64,000 nucleotides of DNA, taken from NCBI GenBank assembly GCA_963556145.1, contig OY744461.1, positions 8,132,891-8,196,890 of the forward strand, read 5' to 3'. The translations under genes and the position numbers were made by a program. Position 1 is the stretch's first letter, and each line of letters starts with the position of its first letter. The DNA comes from Hygrocybe punicea (lineage: Eukaryota > Basidiomycota > Agaricomycetes > Agaricales > Hygrophoraceae). Shown piece by piece: positions 36,178 through 47,632 of this stretch. A model generated the notes under the pieces. The model saw only the letters and a list, made by a program, of their open reading frames with translations. It searched no databases and was not told the origin of the DNA.

Positions 36178-37832
36178 CCATGGTCCACTCCTGCTCGGGT
36201 TTCGCAAAGAACAACATCCGCTGTGGTTGCCGTCAATTTGTTGCTAACATTGACCATACCGTGAAAAGACCTAGTCTGAAGACATGCAGGGATTGTTGCC
36301 ACTCTGAAGCCTGTCACCGCGTCTCAACTCAGCCTGCCCACAAAGAACAGTCGGCCTCTAAGATGCCGGCTGTAACTCAGAAACTAGGTAATCAACCTGG
36401 GAATGGGAGGGTCAGCAACAGCAGTAGAAAGGTTGTGGTGAATGCCTCATCTTCAGTACGTACAGGTGCCGAGAGGGTGCCAAGAATTCGACACTGACAG
36501 CTTTGCAGATTCCTTCTGGTATGACCAGCAAAGGCCCGACATTGAAGCTAGTAAAAGTTGGCACTGTTGTCATGGTCCCATGTGGTCTAGATGTAAGATG
36601 ACCATTTCGGTAACAGGATATACTGATCCAGTTTACCAGTCGAACGGTGAATCGGTCGAAAAGCCCTAGCATGCATCAATTAGAGAAGTATATGCAGTCT
36701 TCCCTTGCTGTAGATCATGATGGGGACAAAGACCTCGAATTTGGGTTGGGTTGGGACCAGAGTGCGCTTGACGACTGGTTGCGCCGGTTATTACCCAAAC
36801 CATTTAGATGGCTTGACGCGCGTTTTGGTCGGCCAGAGACAGGGAAATTTCACTGGGTCCTGCTACGAAAGAATCGTTCCAACCTATTCGTTGTCCAAAG
36901 GGATGTCACAACAGGCACCCAATTATCAGCTGTCAAGGGTACCACTGGCCGCAAGTTTACGGATTACTCTGTTCGAATTGGTTAGTGTTAGGATGCAGGA
37001 GTTTCAAGTTGCTAACATCCTTCTCAAAAGCTTCTCATCACGGTATACCGAAATCCGTATACTCCAATTGGGTTGTTGCCATACAACGTGCACTGGATGG
37101 GCAGAGCGAACAGGAGACAACCGATGACGGCTTAGGATCTACAGCCAACACGAGCAAAACGGTCAAAAAAACACGTAATACAGTCAAAAAAGAAGCTGGC
37201 AGCGAAAGTGATTCAGACTCTAAGTACACCCTCTCCGACTTGCTTCACAACGCGCCAAAGGCAACTTCTCTGGATTCTGAAAGTGAATCTGAGCCAGAGT
37301 CAGTCAGTTTCAGCGACTGCACTCCAGTTACCCCTGGACGCAAGAGAGCGGGTATCATTGTTGGCACGTTTTCCATCTTCATGACAGTGAATTGCTAGTC
37401 TGACTTGTGAGACTTAGTTTCCGACTCTGAGGTGCAAACCATCAGTGACAACAGCAGTTCCGACAAAGAAGAGATCTCCACATCTGCCCATAACCCTCCC
37501 GCTGGGAGGAAACGCATCGATTCCTCCAAGACGGATCAGGATGTACAATTCAAGCAACAAAAAGGTCAGCACCATCGGATCAGCCTGAGCGTCCACTGCA
37601 TAATGAATCCCTCACCTATTTAGTATGAGTGTCTGTTAGTCCGCTGAACGATGGTCCTTCTACTTGGGAGGGTCTTGGTGTTGACGATGATGTGTTGGAT
37701 TATTTTATGGACTGGAGAACAATCAAAGATGGACCATCTTCCATCGCATCGTCGTCTGTGGCTTTACCCCCACCAATCAGCCGCACTGGTTTTACTATCC
37801 CTGGACGGCCCCAACACAATCCCTGGGAGTAG
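36178..37832 (+). CDS. Cys-rich hypothetical protein of a repeated Agaricomycete family
   Basis: Exon 1 starts MVHSCSGFAKNNIRCGC and contains KTCRDCC, a small Cys-rich module. It continues through a basic Ser-rich part to a GTACGT donor near 36458. Later exons read IPSGMTSKGPTLKLVKVGTV, then FGLGWDQSALDDWLRRLLPK, PETGKFHWVLLRKNRSNLFV and HGIPKSVYSNWVVAIQRALD, followed by a Ser/Asp-rich disordered tail and a last exon ending RPQHNPWE (stop about 37832). I recognise the WL-x-x-LLP / WVLL / NW-x-x-AI pattern from repetitive Agaricomycete genes but know no function. Exon boundaries around 36660 and 37400 are uncertain. Confidence 0.5.
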
Positions 37833-38336
37833 TGTTGCAAATTGCTCAATGTCCACGACTGTTCTTTCTCATCAAGCCTTTTTCTTTTCGTCTTTTTCAC
37901 CGTTGAACTCTTTTTTTTGCACCTTGACTCATCTTTCATTACCACCCCACACTCCTTTACCAAACCCCCACTCTGTCCAGTTGTATGATACAATGAATAT
38001 TTTAATGTGATGCTTTCATGGGACATGATTGTGAACAACTGTTGCGGCGCAATCTGACGTTGAGCGCAATCGCCAAATAGCGCGGCGCGACCGTGCCAGT
38101 TCATAAGCTGTGGCGCAATTTATCGTTAATGACTGTGGCACAATTTACCAAATACTGCGGCGCAAATGGCAACGTCAGTTCACAAGCTGTTTCGCAGCTT
38201 TTTATGGTTGCGGCGCATTATTTTTTGGATAAACTGCGGCGCGCGATTTCAGAAATTTGTTGCGCACACGGTAATTTGATGGTATACAAAACAGCATTAT
38301 ATTGCTGCACAAACTTCTACATGTGGAAGAAAACAG
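37833..38336. other. Intergenic with clustered TGCGGCGCAA-type repeats
   Basis: 38038-38280 contains at least seven variants of tgYggcRcaa in about 240 bp, directly downstream of the second KDZ transposase stop. They could be subterminal binding sites of that element. No inverted partner or target duplication was found. 37860-37990 is a pyrimidine-rich tract. Confidence 0.45.
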
Positions 38337-40547
38337 TCATTCATCAGTACAGAGAAGATCGGATCGAGGTATTTGAATAGGACGGGCATGCCGTTTGCGC
38401 AAGTCTTCAATGATCAAACGGTTTCGCTGCTTAATCATTTCATCAAGGAAAAAATTATGCCGCTCCACCCTCATTTCTCGCACGATGGCCTTGAACCCTC
38501 CGAACCATGCGTTGGTTATTTCGGCTGCAGAGGAATTGAACATCCACTTCCCATTGTCAATGAGATCAGGGAATCGAGCGGGGTTACACCATTCATTGCA
38601 AAAACTGTCGGACTCGCGATGCTTCGTTTTCATGTGGAACACATCAACTGGCAGGGCGCATCGATCAAAATAGTGGTTATTCGTTGCATTGAGGTGCTTC
38701 TTTATGTGGCAGTTGTTGTCGAAGAAGTTGACCCCAGGGACTGATTGAGGAGTGGGGAATAGCTTTTGATGAAAAAGCTACCAGCATGTCAAGTATAGTT
38801 CGAGACACGTAGAGACAGTACTTACAACAACCCCGTTGACCGCTTCTGAACCAAAGAACATGGCGCGACCTAGAATTACACCACAGGTAGTGACGCACAG
38901 TTGTTCGTTATGGGTGCGCCGACGATTCAGTCGTATGCGGGGTTTTGTATTACCTTCTGGCGATTTGTCGTTGCATTCGGTTATAGTAATGGTATCCACA
39001 TCTTCGTCCGCTTCTAAATAAGAAGCCCCAAGTTCGGATGACAGCGTGTCTTCGATCTGAGTCGAATTTAGTCGCTCCAGCCGCTTCCGTAGTTGAAACA
39101 TCGCAGTGCGTTGTTTGTTTCCAACAACCTCGAGTCGACGATGTTCTTGCACTCCACAGGTCTTGTAGCCGGGGTCACAAGGTCGCGAGCATGTGATGAC
39201 TGCACAAACATTTTTCAGATTGTCGTGCCGAGTGCAAAACCTCCTCCGTTGAGAGGTCAGAGGTTGCTTGCAGTCATGGACTCCACAGCAAGGGTGGCCG
39301 ATGCTAACACCATCGGTGACTGTAGCACGCAGTGCTTCTGTCGAGAACATTACATTCATTGAATAAGTATGGGCATGAAGCAGCTTACCGACAACACCTG
39401 AATCCGTGGTTCTGTATTTGCAACATAACTCGCATGCGTGGTTCCAAAATTCCTGTCCAGGACCAGCCATGGTCGCAGTACGAGCCTCTAACGCCGCGCG
39501 AAGCCGGGTTGTTTGGTCAGGGGCAGCGTGAGGTAAGTCAAGGACAGTGCCATGTTCATTGTGGTCCAACAATAAGGAGTAAATGAAAAAGGCTTCCCAA
39601 ACATGGTCACAGGTCAATCCGAGCTCATATGGCCACTGCAAGGGGGCGATCCGATCTTCGGGCTCTTTGAAATTAAGGTTGTAGATGCGGGCTAAGTTCG
39701 TTCCAGATACCCTGTAGAAATTGTGAGCACAGTGAGTATGCCATAATGTAACTGACATACCATGCGCAAACCATTTGATTTGCAAAGTCTTGAGCTAGAC
39801 TTGCTTCGACATAATGGTGCATGGACACTTGAATGACTTGCGGTATTCCAGGGTAGTACGTGCGAACGGAGTGGTGTTCATGAACATAATAATTTGGGTA
39901 GTAGCGTGTTTTACAAGCTGACGGAAATGTGAATGGAGAGTCAATCATGCGAGCGATTTACATTACCAACGCAATCAGCAGAATACGCCCAAACCAGCAC
40001 CGCACCCATGAACCGCGTGAATAAAACAACTTGGTATCGCGAAACAGATGTGAGTTCGTGGATGCTTGAAGCCTGGCCACCAAGGTTGCATTTTGGATCC
40101 AGACAGACTTGTGTAGGCGGGAATAGGTTGAAGAAACCTGATTTAAAGTATATTAGACAGCGAGATGAGCAAATGAAACAAATGTCTTATACCAATGCCA
40201 AGTGCAAGGCCGTGTTCAAGAAATAGCGGGAGGAGGGACGCGTTCTGCAGAGGAGAGTCATACGTAGCATTATCCTTGTGTTCGACCAAGGCATCAGCCA
40301 AAAAGGGTGTCAGGACATGCCAAATCTTGAGTATAATTTCCTTGTTGATGTCGAGAGCTAAGCTAAGGAAGTCGAGGACATCAGAAGGGAGAATGAGGGG
40401 AAGGCCGGTTGAATCTGGAGTTTGGCTCCATCCAAAGTGCATTCGAAGGTGGGAAACAAGCGAGAAAAGAGTTAGAAATTGAGGGAGAGAGAGTACATTA
40501 ACAACGCTGCAATCTCGGACAGCATTGAGCAAGCGTGATAGCGACAT
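38337..40547 (-). CDS. KDZ transposase with CxC5/CxC6-type cysteine clusters
   Basis: Starts ATG 40547 (MSLSRLLNAVRDC). Blocks in order: DVLDFLSLALDINKEIILK and HGLALGIG, joining across an intron to FFNLFPPTQVCLDPKC; then CKTRYYPNYYVHEHHSVRTY and IPQVIQVSMHHYVEA (CxC5-like); VSGTNLARIYNLNF; CCGVHDCKQPLT, RRFCTRHDNLKNVCAVITC and GYKTCGVQEHRRLE (CxC6-like); then the KDZ core: NNCHIKKHLNA, DRCALPVDVFHMKTKHRESD, FCNEWCNPARFPDLI, SAAEITNAWFGGF and NFFLDEMIKQRNRL, stop 38337. The frames connect through GT-AG introns with no stop that I found. This is a different KDZ subfamily from the one at 14539, so at least two lineages have been present. Termini were not identified. Confidence 0.75.
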
Positions 40548-40694
40548 ACAAAAATCTTATAACTCGCAAACTCGCAAAACTAGAGGACTTAGCATTCAAG
40601 CTCAGTTGGATATGACAAATGCTTTGTAATGTAATATGGACATATGGAGTCATGTCCCGTGGACACTTTTGTTGGCAGTCGGATGTTCTCCGTA

Positions 40695-41356
40695 TTTCAT
40701 AAAGGTAGGCCGCAACCAAAAAAAAAAAAAAGTTGACTAAGCTCGGTCACTGCCAGGTAGCGGCTGTGGCTGAGCTACAGAAACTACATTTCTTCAGTGA
40801 GAACAATGCTATCTAATCACAATAGTAGTCCCAGCCTTAAATAAGTATATGTAGACCCTTTGAGAGTATTTCTTACAGGAAAAAATACCCATTGGCATTG
40901 TCAGGTAATTTCTTGAAGAGAAGCTTTCCATTTTAGGTAGTGTGGCTCATTGATATGTGCATTTAGATACTATCACCATCTAAAATCTTGTTGTATTTCA
41001 TTTTATCTGAGTGAAAGGTTGATTTTACTACTACTGGATTTTTTAAAGAAGTTTTGGAATACTCCCTGGGTCATTGTAAATATTTTATGAAATTGGACCT
41101 TAGGTTTTCCTTTTTCGGAGTAAACTGGCATAGGTGGCTCAAACCTCACCAGAATTATACAACACAAATTTTCCTGAACAAAGTGTCCTCAGCAGGTCTA
41201 CATATATTTATTTAAGGCTGGGACTACTATTGGGATTAGATAGCATTGTTCTCACTGAAGAAATGTAGTTTCTGTAGCTCAGCCACAGCCGCTACCCGGC
41301 AGTGACCGAGCTTAGTCAACTTTTTTTTTTTTTGGTTGCGGCCTACCTTTATGAAA
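40695..41356. mobile_element. Foldback/MITE-like element with about 160-bp inverted repeats
   Basis: The left end tttcataaaggtaggccgc and right end gcggcctacctttatgaaa are inverted and continue for about 160 bp (including agctcggtcactgcc). The element sits between TA dinucleotides (40693-40694, 41357-41358). The poly-A/poly-T runs at 40718 and 41320 mirror each other. No coding capacity. A TA target would suit Tc1/mariner-type mobilisation, but the flanking C/G is also palindromic. Confidence 0.7.
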
Positions 41357-41539
41357 TACGCGGTAATAACATAAAATTTGTTGTTATAACAGAGGATCTC
41401 AAGTATTCTGCTCTCGCAATATCTCGCTCACATCAATAGCCACAGTCAACAATCCATCGATCCTCACAACCATGCCGTCGATATATGACCAGACCCCCCC
41501 CCCCGAAGTTTGTTTTACCCGCTGGGAACCACCTCAACA

Positions 41540-41857
41540 GGCCGCCATCAAAGTCATAGGCCCTTGTCCATCGTAAAAGCAAAGCCCTTTTCCATGTACG
41601 ATGATTGTGAAATTTGGTGAGCTTCCCCGGTTTTCGCATTCCACGTGTGAGTGGTCCCATCGATGCAGGCTGTCGTGAGCTGCCTCCCATCCTGCGAGAA
41701 CGATATGGACGTCACAATTGATGTGGCTCTTGTGGTATGATGCAAGGACATGGCAAGTCTCCGCATCCAAAAGATGGACCATCTTGTCCAAAGAGGTTGC
41801 CGCGATGTGTCTTCCATCAGGCGAGGAGGCCGGGGAAGTGTCCAGTTGGTCGCTCAT
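41540..41857 (-). pseudogene. WD40-repeat fragment
   Basis: Two frames together give about two WD repeats: SPDGRHIAATSLDKMVHLLD, AETCHVLASYHKSHINCDVH, then after a frame change ISFSQDGRQLTTACIDGTTH and TWNAKTGE. There is no start, no further blades and a frameshift near 41700. It is a relic of an NWD/WD40 gene, a family that is highly repeated in Agaricomycetes. Confidence 0.6.
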
Positions 41858-42156
41858 TTGTGTTATTATTCCCGGACCAATTGAGAGTCATGTAAGTTGC
41901 CTCTTCGGCTTTGTCCCAGCTTCACATGAAATACAAGGCGGCGGATCCATTTTCTGGAAGGCACAACAGAGGCCGGGACTGCTCCGACCATCCCTGGTGT
42001 CGACCTTGTGTCTTACAAGCGCCGTAGCTGCCTTTTCGAGATGCAAGGCACATCAAGGGTTCATACGCAGGGAAATGGAAATCTCTGTTGTTGCCGTTTT
42101 TTGCGGCGGTCGTATTGCCCAAAACCCTCTTCCTTCTCCCCACCATTTTCCCTAAG

Positions 42157-42922
42157 ATGGGCGAGTTCGTGAACCCCAGCAGTCATCTAAGGTGTGTGGG
42201 CCGTGGCTGTTATTTAGACGTCGTACCAGTGCTCATCCCATCTAGGAAACCTGCGCCTCAGCTGCTTCGTGTGAAGATCAGCCTCTTTCGACTCACGTTC
42301 ACCGCTACCACCCTCGGTCTAGCAATTCCAAAGGCCATATTATCCTATTGGAATTCGATAGCCCCAACCTACTTGGATTGGATTTTGGGGATAGTGGTGT
42401 TTTTAATGTGCACGCTTTCCTGTTCTCTCCCTTCATACACACTAAACGCGGCCCATATGACAGATTCTACTGGATAGGTCTCTACGAAGCAATCGAACCA
42501 CCAGCTTATCCTTGGTTATTTCACCGAGACTACTCTTTAGCCCTCCTCAGGGCCGTTTTCGCCACCGCCAATATCGTTGGAGTCTTGATACCTTGGCTTG
42601 TCGCATTTTTCGCTATGATTTTTGGATCTTTCTATATCTTGATCATTTGGAACCCGAAATGGATGATCAACCCATATCTTTTGGGTGTTTGTTTATCTTC
42701 CGTAAGCTTGTTATTATTTCGCTTCCTGAGACTTGCCCTTCTGTGGCTCAGCCGTAGAATACACAACGTATGCATACCAACATGGATGACCGAGGTTATT
42801 GCACAGGCTGAAGGTGAGAAGAAGCTTATCTCTCATACTCAAACTCACCCCTTACATTATTGCCACAGATATTGATGAGGTGGTGGAGGAGCGCGAGCGG
42901 CAAAGACATCGTATCCGCATTA
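42157..42922 (+). CDS. Multi-pass membrane protein, interrupted at its 3' end
   Basis: Exon 1 starts MGEFVNPSSHLRC and contains a hydrophobic segment TFTATTLGLAIPKAIL and one at YLDWILGIVVFL. An intron (GTGCACG...GACAG, about 42409-42465) restores the frame to FYWIGLYEAIEPPAYPWLF. Three or more further membrane spans follow (GVLIPWLVAFFAMIFGSFYI, LLGVCLSSVSLLLFRFL), then a charged tail EVVEERERQRHRIRI. The mariner element begins at this point, so the natural C-terminus is unknown. Family not recognised. Confidence 0.5.
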
Positions 42923-43041
42923 CAGCTGTTGTCAGTGAGTATTGGAAACCCCGAAATTCCATGGTGGCTGTACATATCCAATTAGGTAGTCTGCCGAGTT
43001 TCCGAACCCAAATGTTGCAGCTCCGACTAAGCTGTCGCAGA

Positions 43042-44088
43042 ATGCCAAAGCACATTCCCCATGCTCTCAAGAACCGTGTTCCCGTCCCATACCACCAACA
43101 AAACATGTCAATGAAGCAGATCTGCAGGGTCCTTGGCCTCAGGACGTCTACGGCATACCATGCCCTCCAGTACCACCACAAATATGGGGTCAATTCCGAG
43201 CGTCAACGAGTCAGGCGTCAGCGCAAACTCACAACATCTGATGTTATTTTCATTATGTCACTCCTTGAATCTTCTCCCACTCTCTTTCTTGACGAAATTC
43301 AAGATTGTTTGCGCCAGCAGCAAAAGATCTCTGTATCCATATTGACACTCACACGTACATTGTGTCGAATCGATTATACCCGCAAGAATGTCTCTCATGA
43401 AGCGATTGAACGAGATCAGATTCGATGAGCAGCCTTTATGAACTACATTGGTCATATCATCATCAACCCTGACATGCTCATGTTCACGGATGAATCCTCT
43501 GTTGATAGGCAGACTGTGGTACACAGGAAAGGCTGGGCTAAGGCTGGGAATCGCTGTGTACGGCGCCAGTATTTCATTCGCGGTCAGAGATACAGCATGC
43601 TCCCTGTCCTGACACTTGACAGCATCATTGTCTATGACATTGTGGAAGGATCTGTAACCTCAGCAAGGTTTTTGAAGTTTTTGTCGGAATTTGTTGTAAG
43701 TTCCATCTACTCTGTCTGCCAACTACTAAAAAAGTACTAGATACCACTCACAAACCCTTATCCTGGCCCTGAAAGCATGCTGGTGCTCGATAACTGTAAT
43801 ACTCACCATGCTGAAGAAGTTCGTGAACTTGTTGAAGATCAAGTGTGTAAGTTTGATATATTGGTACCTACATGTTCAAAACTAACACTGTATATCACAG
43901 TGTGTAAACTCATCTTCCTTCCCCCGTACTCACCCGACTTCAACCCAATTGAGAACGCATTCTCGTCAATCAAAGCATTTTTGCGTCGAAACCACTCTGG
44001 ATCTACCATGTATGATATGATTAGGGCATGTAATAGTGTTACTTTGTCAAAGGCGGCAGGTTGGTTTGAGAACAGTGGCTATATCTAG
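43042..44088 (+). pseudogene. Tc1/mariner-type DDE transposase
   Basis: ATG 43042 (MPKHIPHALKNRVPV). An HTH-like N-terminus (MSMKQICRVLGLRTSTAYHA) is followed by TGA at 43426-43428 between DQIR and AAF, then MFTDESSVD (first Asp), ILPVLTLDS-type strands and an intron (GTAAGT near 43696 to 43740). The second Asp is in MLVLDNCNTH, and after another short intron (about 43849-43900) FLPPYSPDFNPIENAF provides the Glu. Spacing between the second Asp and the Glu is about 35 residues, depending on the intron. The only clear lesion is the TGA, possibly an old CGA. Confidence 0.8.
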
Positions 44089-44214
44089 ACAGTTTTGTAT
44101 CATTTTTGTTGTACACATTTTTTTGAATGGATCTCAGTTTTTGAACAAAGTTTTTGAACACATTGACTATATATTTGAGGGACGGGATGGTTGAACAAAT
44201 TCTACTACTACGAA

Positions 44215-46370
44215 TCAAGCAAAAGGGTCATCATCATTAGCTTCGGCGGTGGGAAGAGGCGTGAAGTAGCCCTCGGGTACTGCAAACCAGTCTTGATGTC
44301 CTGCACAGAAATACCAGACATTGTTGTCCTGGATTGCCCTCGCTCCTTTCTTCATGTGTGGACCATAAAACTGTTTCCTTCCTCCATTGTGCCATCGTAT
44401 TTCATAACTGACAGGATTATTCTCGACACTTGGAGCCATGTTTGATAGGTCTAATCCTTCGAGGCCGTCATTGGTAGAGCTTGAGCCTAGTGTTTAAAGG
44501 TCCGGTCCTGGTTGCTGTAATGGTCTTTTGTCATTAGAATTGGAATTTTGCTTGTTTAAAGGTGAAATTTGAGATGATTGCACTGAATATTTTTTTGTGG
44601 ACTGTTATGATAGTGCCAATGAGGGTGGGCAATTGTGTCTTGCATATTTTAATGCCTCTGGTTCATATAAATTGAAGGAATCTACCAACAAATTCAAAAA
44701 GTATACAAATGGTGAAAAACGTGGAGTTTGTACACTTTTTGAATTTGTTGGTGGATTCTTTCAATTTATATGAACCAGATGCATTAAAATATGCAAGACA
44801 CAATTGCTCCCCCTCATTGGCACTATCATAACAGTCCACAAAAAAAAATTCAGTGCAAAAATCTCAAATTTCACCTTTAAACAAGCAAAATTCCAATTCT
44901 AATGACAAAAGACTGTTACAGCAACCAGGACCGGACCTTTAAACACTACTTGAGCCTTGAGCTGGATTGTGCCGTTTCGTGGGGTGCGGGGTGTTCCGGG
45001 ATGGAGTGAGTCTGTCATTTCCTACATTCTCTTGTTCTCACTGGCACTTAGCCATGTAATTCCACCAATCTGTGCAGCCTTGTTTGAGCCGCAGCGCATC
45101 ACCTGGGGCTATACCAACATCTGATGCAGTGAGATCAGTGATTGCAACATTGGAAAGTATATCAGGCCTGTAACGTTTCAGCTGCATCGGTGCTAGATAG
45201 CTTGTAGCACCCTCCACACCTAACCTTTCCTTGGCATAACGAAGGTAACAACGAATATCGGAGGGGCTGTGAGTTAGCAGTGGAGACGATTGCTGAGCTG
45301 GGGTTTGTAGTGGGGTCTGCCAGGCTGAAATGACACCCTCTTGATTAGGTGGTCATATGACTTGAGTGATGGAGGATATGATCTGTGCGACAGCCATGAG
45401 ATCTGAGATTGGTGATGCAGTTTGGGACTCGGGGCCAAGAACAGCTGAGTTATTGACAATTCGACTGCGAGGAGGGTCACAGTAAGCCAAATCAAATGCC
45501 TGGGTGTGCGGTGGCTCTAAGGCAGTCACTTTGGCTTCATGCTAGAGCAAAACATGAGACTAGTATATGACAACATGAAAGACCCTTACGATTGCCAGTG
45601 CCCACTCTCGCATCATGAACAGTGTGAGTCACAGTTTATAACCATTTGCACATACATAAGAAAAGCAATTGTCTTGATTGTTGGAATATTTTTGTTCAAG
45701 CAAAACCCGAATGCGAGCAAGGTTACATTCTAGTTCTGGGAGCTCTGCCGTAGGTGCTGACGTGTCATCCTCAAGGTTGTTTTCATTGTCAGACACATTC
45801 TCTTCCTAGAGGACAATCAGTTGACATAAATACAGAGATTAGGGTACTTACCGTTGTAATGCACCATTTTTTTATATCCTCCATGTCGAAAATGATATGG
45901 ACCTTCTTCCATGCATTGTTGTGAAGTTTCTGAACCATATTGCAGTATTAATTCTCACAATCAATGTCAAGTGCATCTGATTTCCTGTAATTTCAAAGTA
46001 AGTACAAGAACGAAAAGGATAGAAAAAAAGATGCAGACGTTCATCCTGGATAGTGAAATTTGAATGGAAACCATTGAGCAGGACTGATTTTGTACTTGGT
46101 TTCTCCGTAACACTTCAGGAGTGCCTTGAGAAAATCGAGATAGTTCGTTGTATGGCAACTAAAATGAAGGTCTTTTCCTCAAGCCTCTTTCTTACTACCC
46201 TTGGGCCCCCGTTTACCCTTGGCAACTACATGGTAGATGAGCTGCAAAGAAAACTCTTGAGGGCTCCGTTGTGCTTGTGGCAGTTCATCGTCGTCACCAC
46301 TTGTGGTAGCTTGGTCTTCTTCCATTACGACATATGAGTGCAAAAAAGACAAGCTTAGTTGGAGCTGCAA
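44215..46370 (-). CDS. SAM-like-domain protein carried by the mariner element
   Basis: Minus-strand exons run from about 46370 (VVMEEDQATTSGDDDELP and LIYHVVAKGKRGPKG) through 46150-46000 and 45960-45740 to a block at 45250-45060: YLRYAKERLGVEGATSYLAP, RYRPDILSNVAITDLTASDV, GIAPGDALRLKQGC, which looks like a SAM/SAM-like helical domain. The last exon ends VWYFCAGHQDWFAVPEGYF and stops at 44215. It is a widely repeated Agaricomycete family with no known function. It lies wholly inside the inverted repeats of the mariner element, convergent with the transposase. A hAT MITE (44488-44948) sits between the SAM-like exon and the last exon; removing it restores a continuous frame. Some exons (45280-45750) are doubtful. 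Confidence 0.5.
44488..44948. mobile_element. hAT-type foldback MITE, 461 bp
   Basis: Starts TAGTGTTTAAAGGTCCGG, ends in its inverted copy, and is a near-perfect palindrome along its whole length. Perfect 8-bp duplication CTTGAGCC at 44480-44487 and 44949-44956. No coding sequence. Confidence 0.93.
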
Positions 46371-46462
46371 TGTTTAGGTTCGGAAACTCGGCAGACTACC
46401 TAATTGGATATGTACAGCCACCATGGAATTTTGGGGTTTCCAATACTCACTGACAACAGTTG

Positions 46463-47364
46463 TAACACATGGGAATTGCATGAGGCTGTCATGTCGGAAT
46501 GGAATCTGGATATCAAAGGTCTTAACGTCTTGGAAATCGGTGGTGGCTCGGGAGATTGTACCAAGAAGCTTGCCAGAGCTATTGGATTGGATGGACGTGT
46601 TGTCTCTGTTGATCCCTTCAACCTGAATGATGGTATGTGCTGGGATCCTTCTTCCTATCGGTCTAACACTTCCACCAGATACTTCATTGAATTGGACCAA
46701 GTTCAGAAAGATGTACTTTAACCCCCCACGCTCCTTAGTAAAAATTCTTGGCCCAGCCCCTCAAGCGACCTTTACCCATGCAGACCCCATCGAGTTCCTC
46801 CTCAACAACTCGAAGACCTACGACATTGCCATCTTCAACCTCTGCAACTGGTATTTTGCCACACCTGACATCCTCACCGCCACATTCCAAGCCCTCTCTC
46901 AACGCATGGACAAAGTCTACCTCTCCGAATACCTTGTCCCTGAATAGCCAGACAATTCCCCCAGTGCCAAAGCCTACCTCAACGCCTACCGCCTCCACCG
47001 CCTCCTCACAAAGCACGAGCAATGGCTCCCATACATCGTCTTCACCATGTTCTCCCGTAAGGAGATACTTGCAGCTGCTTCTCAATTCGGGTTTGCATTG
47101 GCCGGCGAGTTGGTGTTGGAGAGAGATTTGGATCCAAAGCTTAGGGGTGGGGAATCTGGGGATTTAGAACTCAGTGATACCCTGTTCTCCCTGACGATGA
47201 GGATGAACAAGATCTTACCTGAGGGGGGTGAGAAGGAAGAGGAGAGGCATGAGGTGTTGGAAGCGTTGCAGGAGCTCTCTAATATATGGATGATGACTAG
47301 GACAGAGACGTTTAAACCTAGGGGTGTTTGGTGTGCAGTGTTTGAGAAGCAGAATAGTCAGTGA
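46463..47364 (+). pseudogene. SAM-dependent methyltransferase, N-terminally cut and with in-frame TAG
   Basis: Begins beside the mariner right end with TWELHEAVMSEWNLD, then motif I VLEIGGGSGDCTKKLARA and GRVVSVDP (SAM binding). A 51-nt intron (GTATGT...CACCAG, about 46634-46677) leads to NWTKFRKMYFNPP, THADPIEFLLNNSKTYDIAI, FNLCNWYFATPDILTATFQ and KVYLSEYLVPE. TAG at 46945-46947 interrupts; the same frame resumes with AKAYLNAYRLHRLLTKHEQW and MFSRKEILAAASQFG and ends at 47364. No start codon precedes motif I outside the transposon terminus. Class I methyltransferase of unknown substrate, inactive as it stands. Confidence 0.75.
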
Positions 47365-47632
47365 AGAGCGAGGATTGTATTGATTTAGAGAGACTTGTGA
47401 GAGCTGTCAACAACTGCCGTCATCCATGACCATTTGGGATGGCCAAATCTTATTTGGTCTCGGAATAAATATTTGGCAGTATTGTACCAAAACTTAGTAG
47501 ACAGATTATGTTTTTAGTATCTAATCACACCGGTCACTTTTGAGATGTACGGAAAGAGGATAGGAAACGCGACTGTGCCCTGAAACAGTGGCACGGTCTG
47601 AGAATGTAGTGATTCTTTTGGTTTTTGTGTTA

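Larger units (their letters stand above)
42923..46462. mobile_element. Tc1/mariner-superfamily element, 3.5 kb, with opposite-strand second gene
   Basis: The ends read CARCTGTTGTCAGTGAGTAT in inverted orientation, part of about 125-bp inverted repeats (left 42923-43045, right 46345-46462) with only scattered differences. They are flanked by TA at 42921-42922 and 46463-46464. Inside are a plus-strand DDE transposase and a minus-strand SAM-like-domain gene, plus a nested hAT MITE. A second gene is unusual for this superfamily. Confidence 0.85.
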
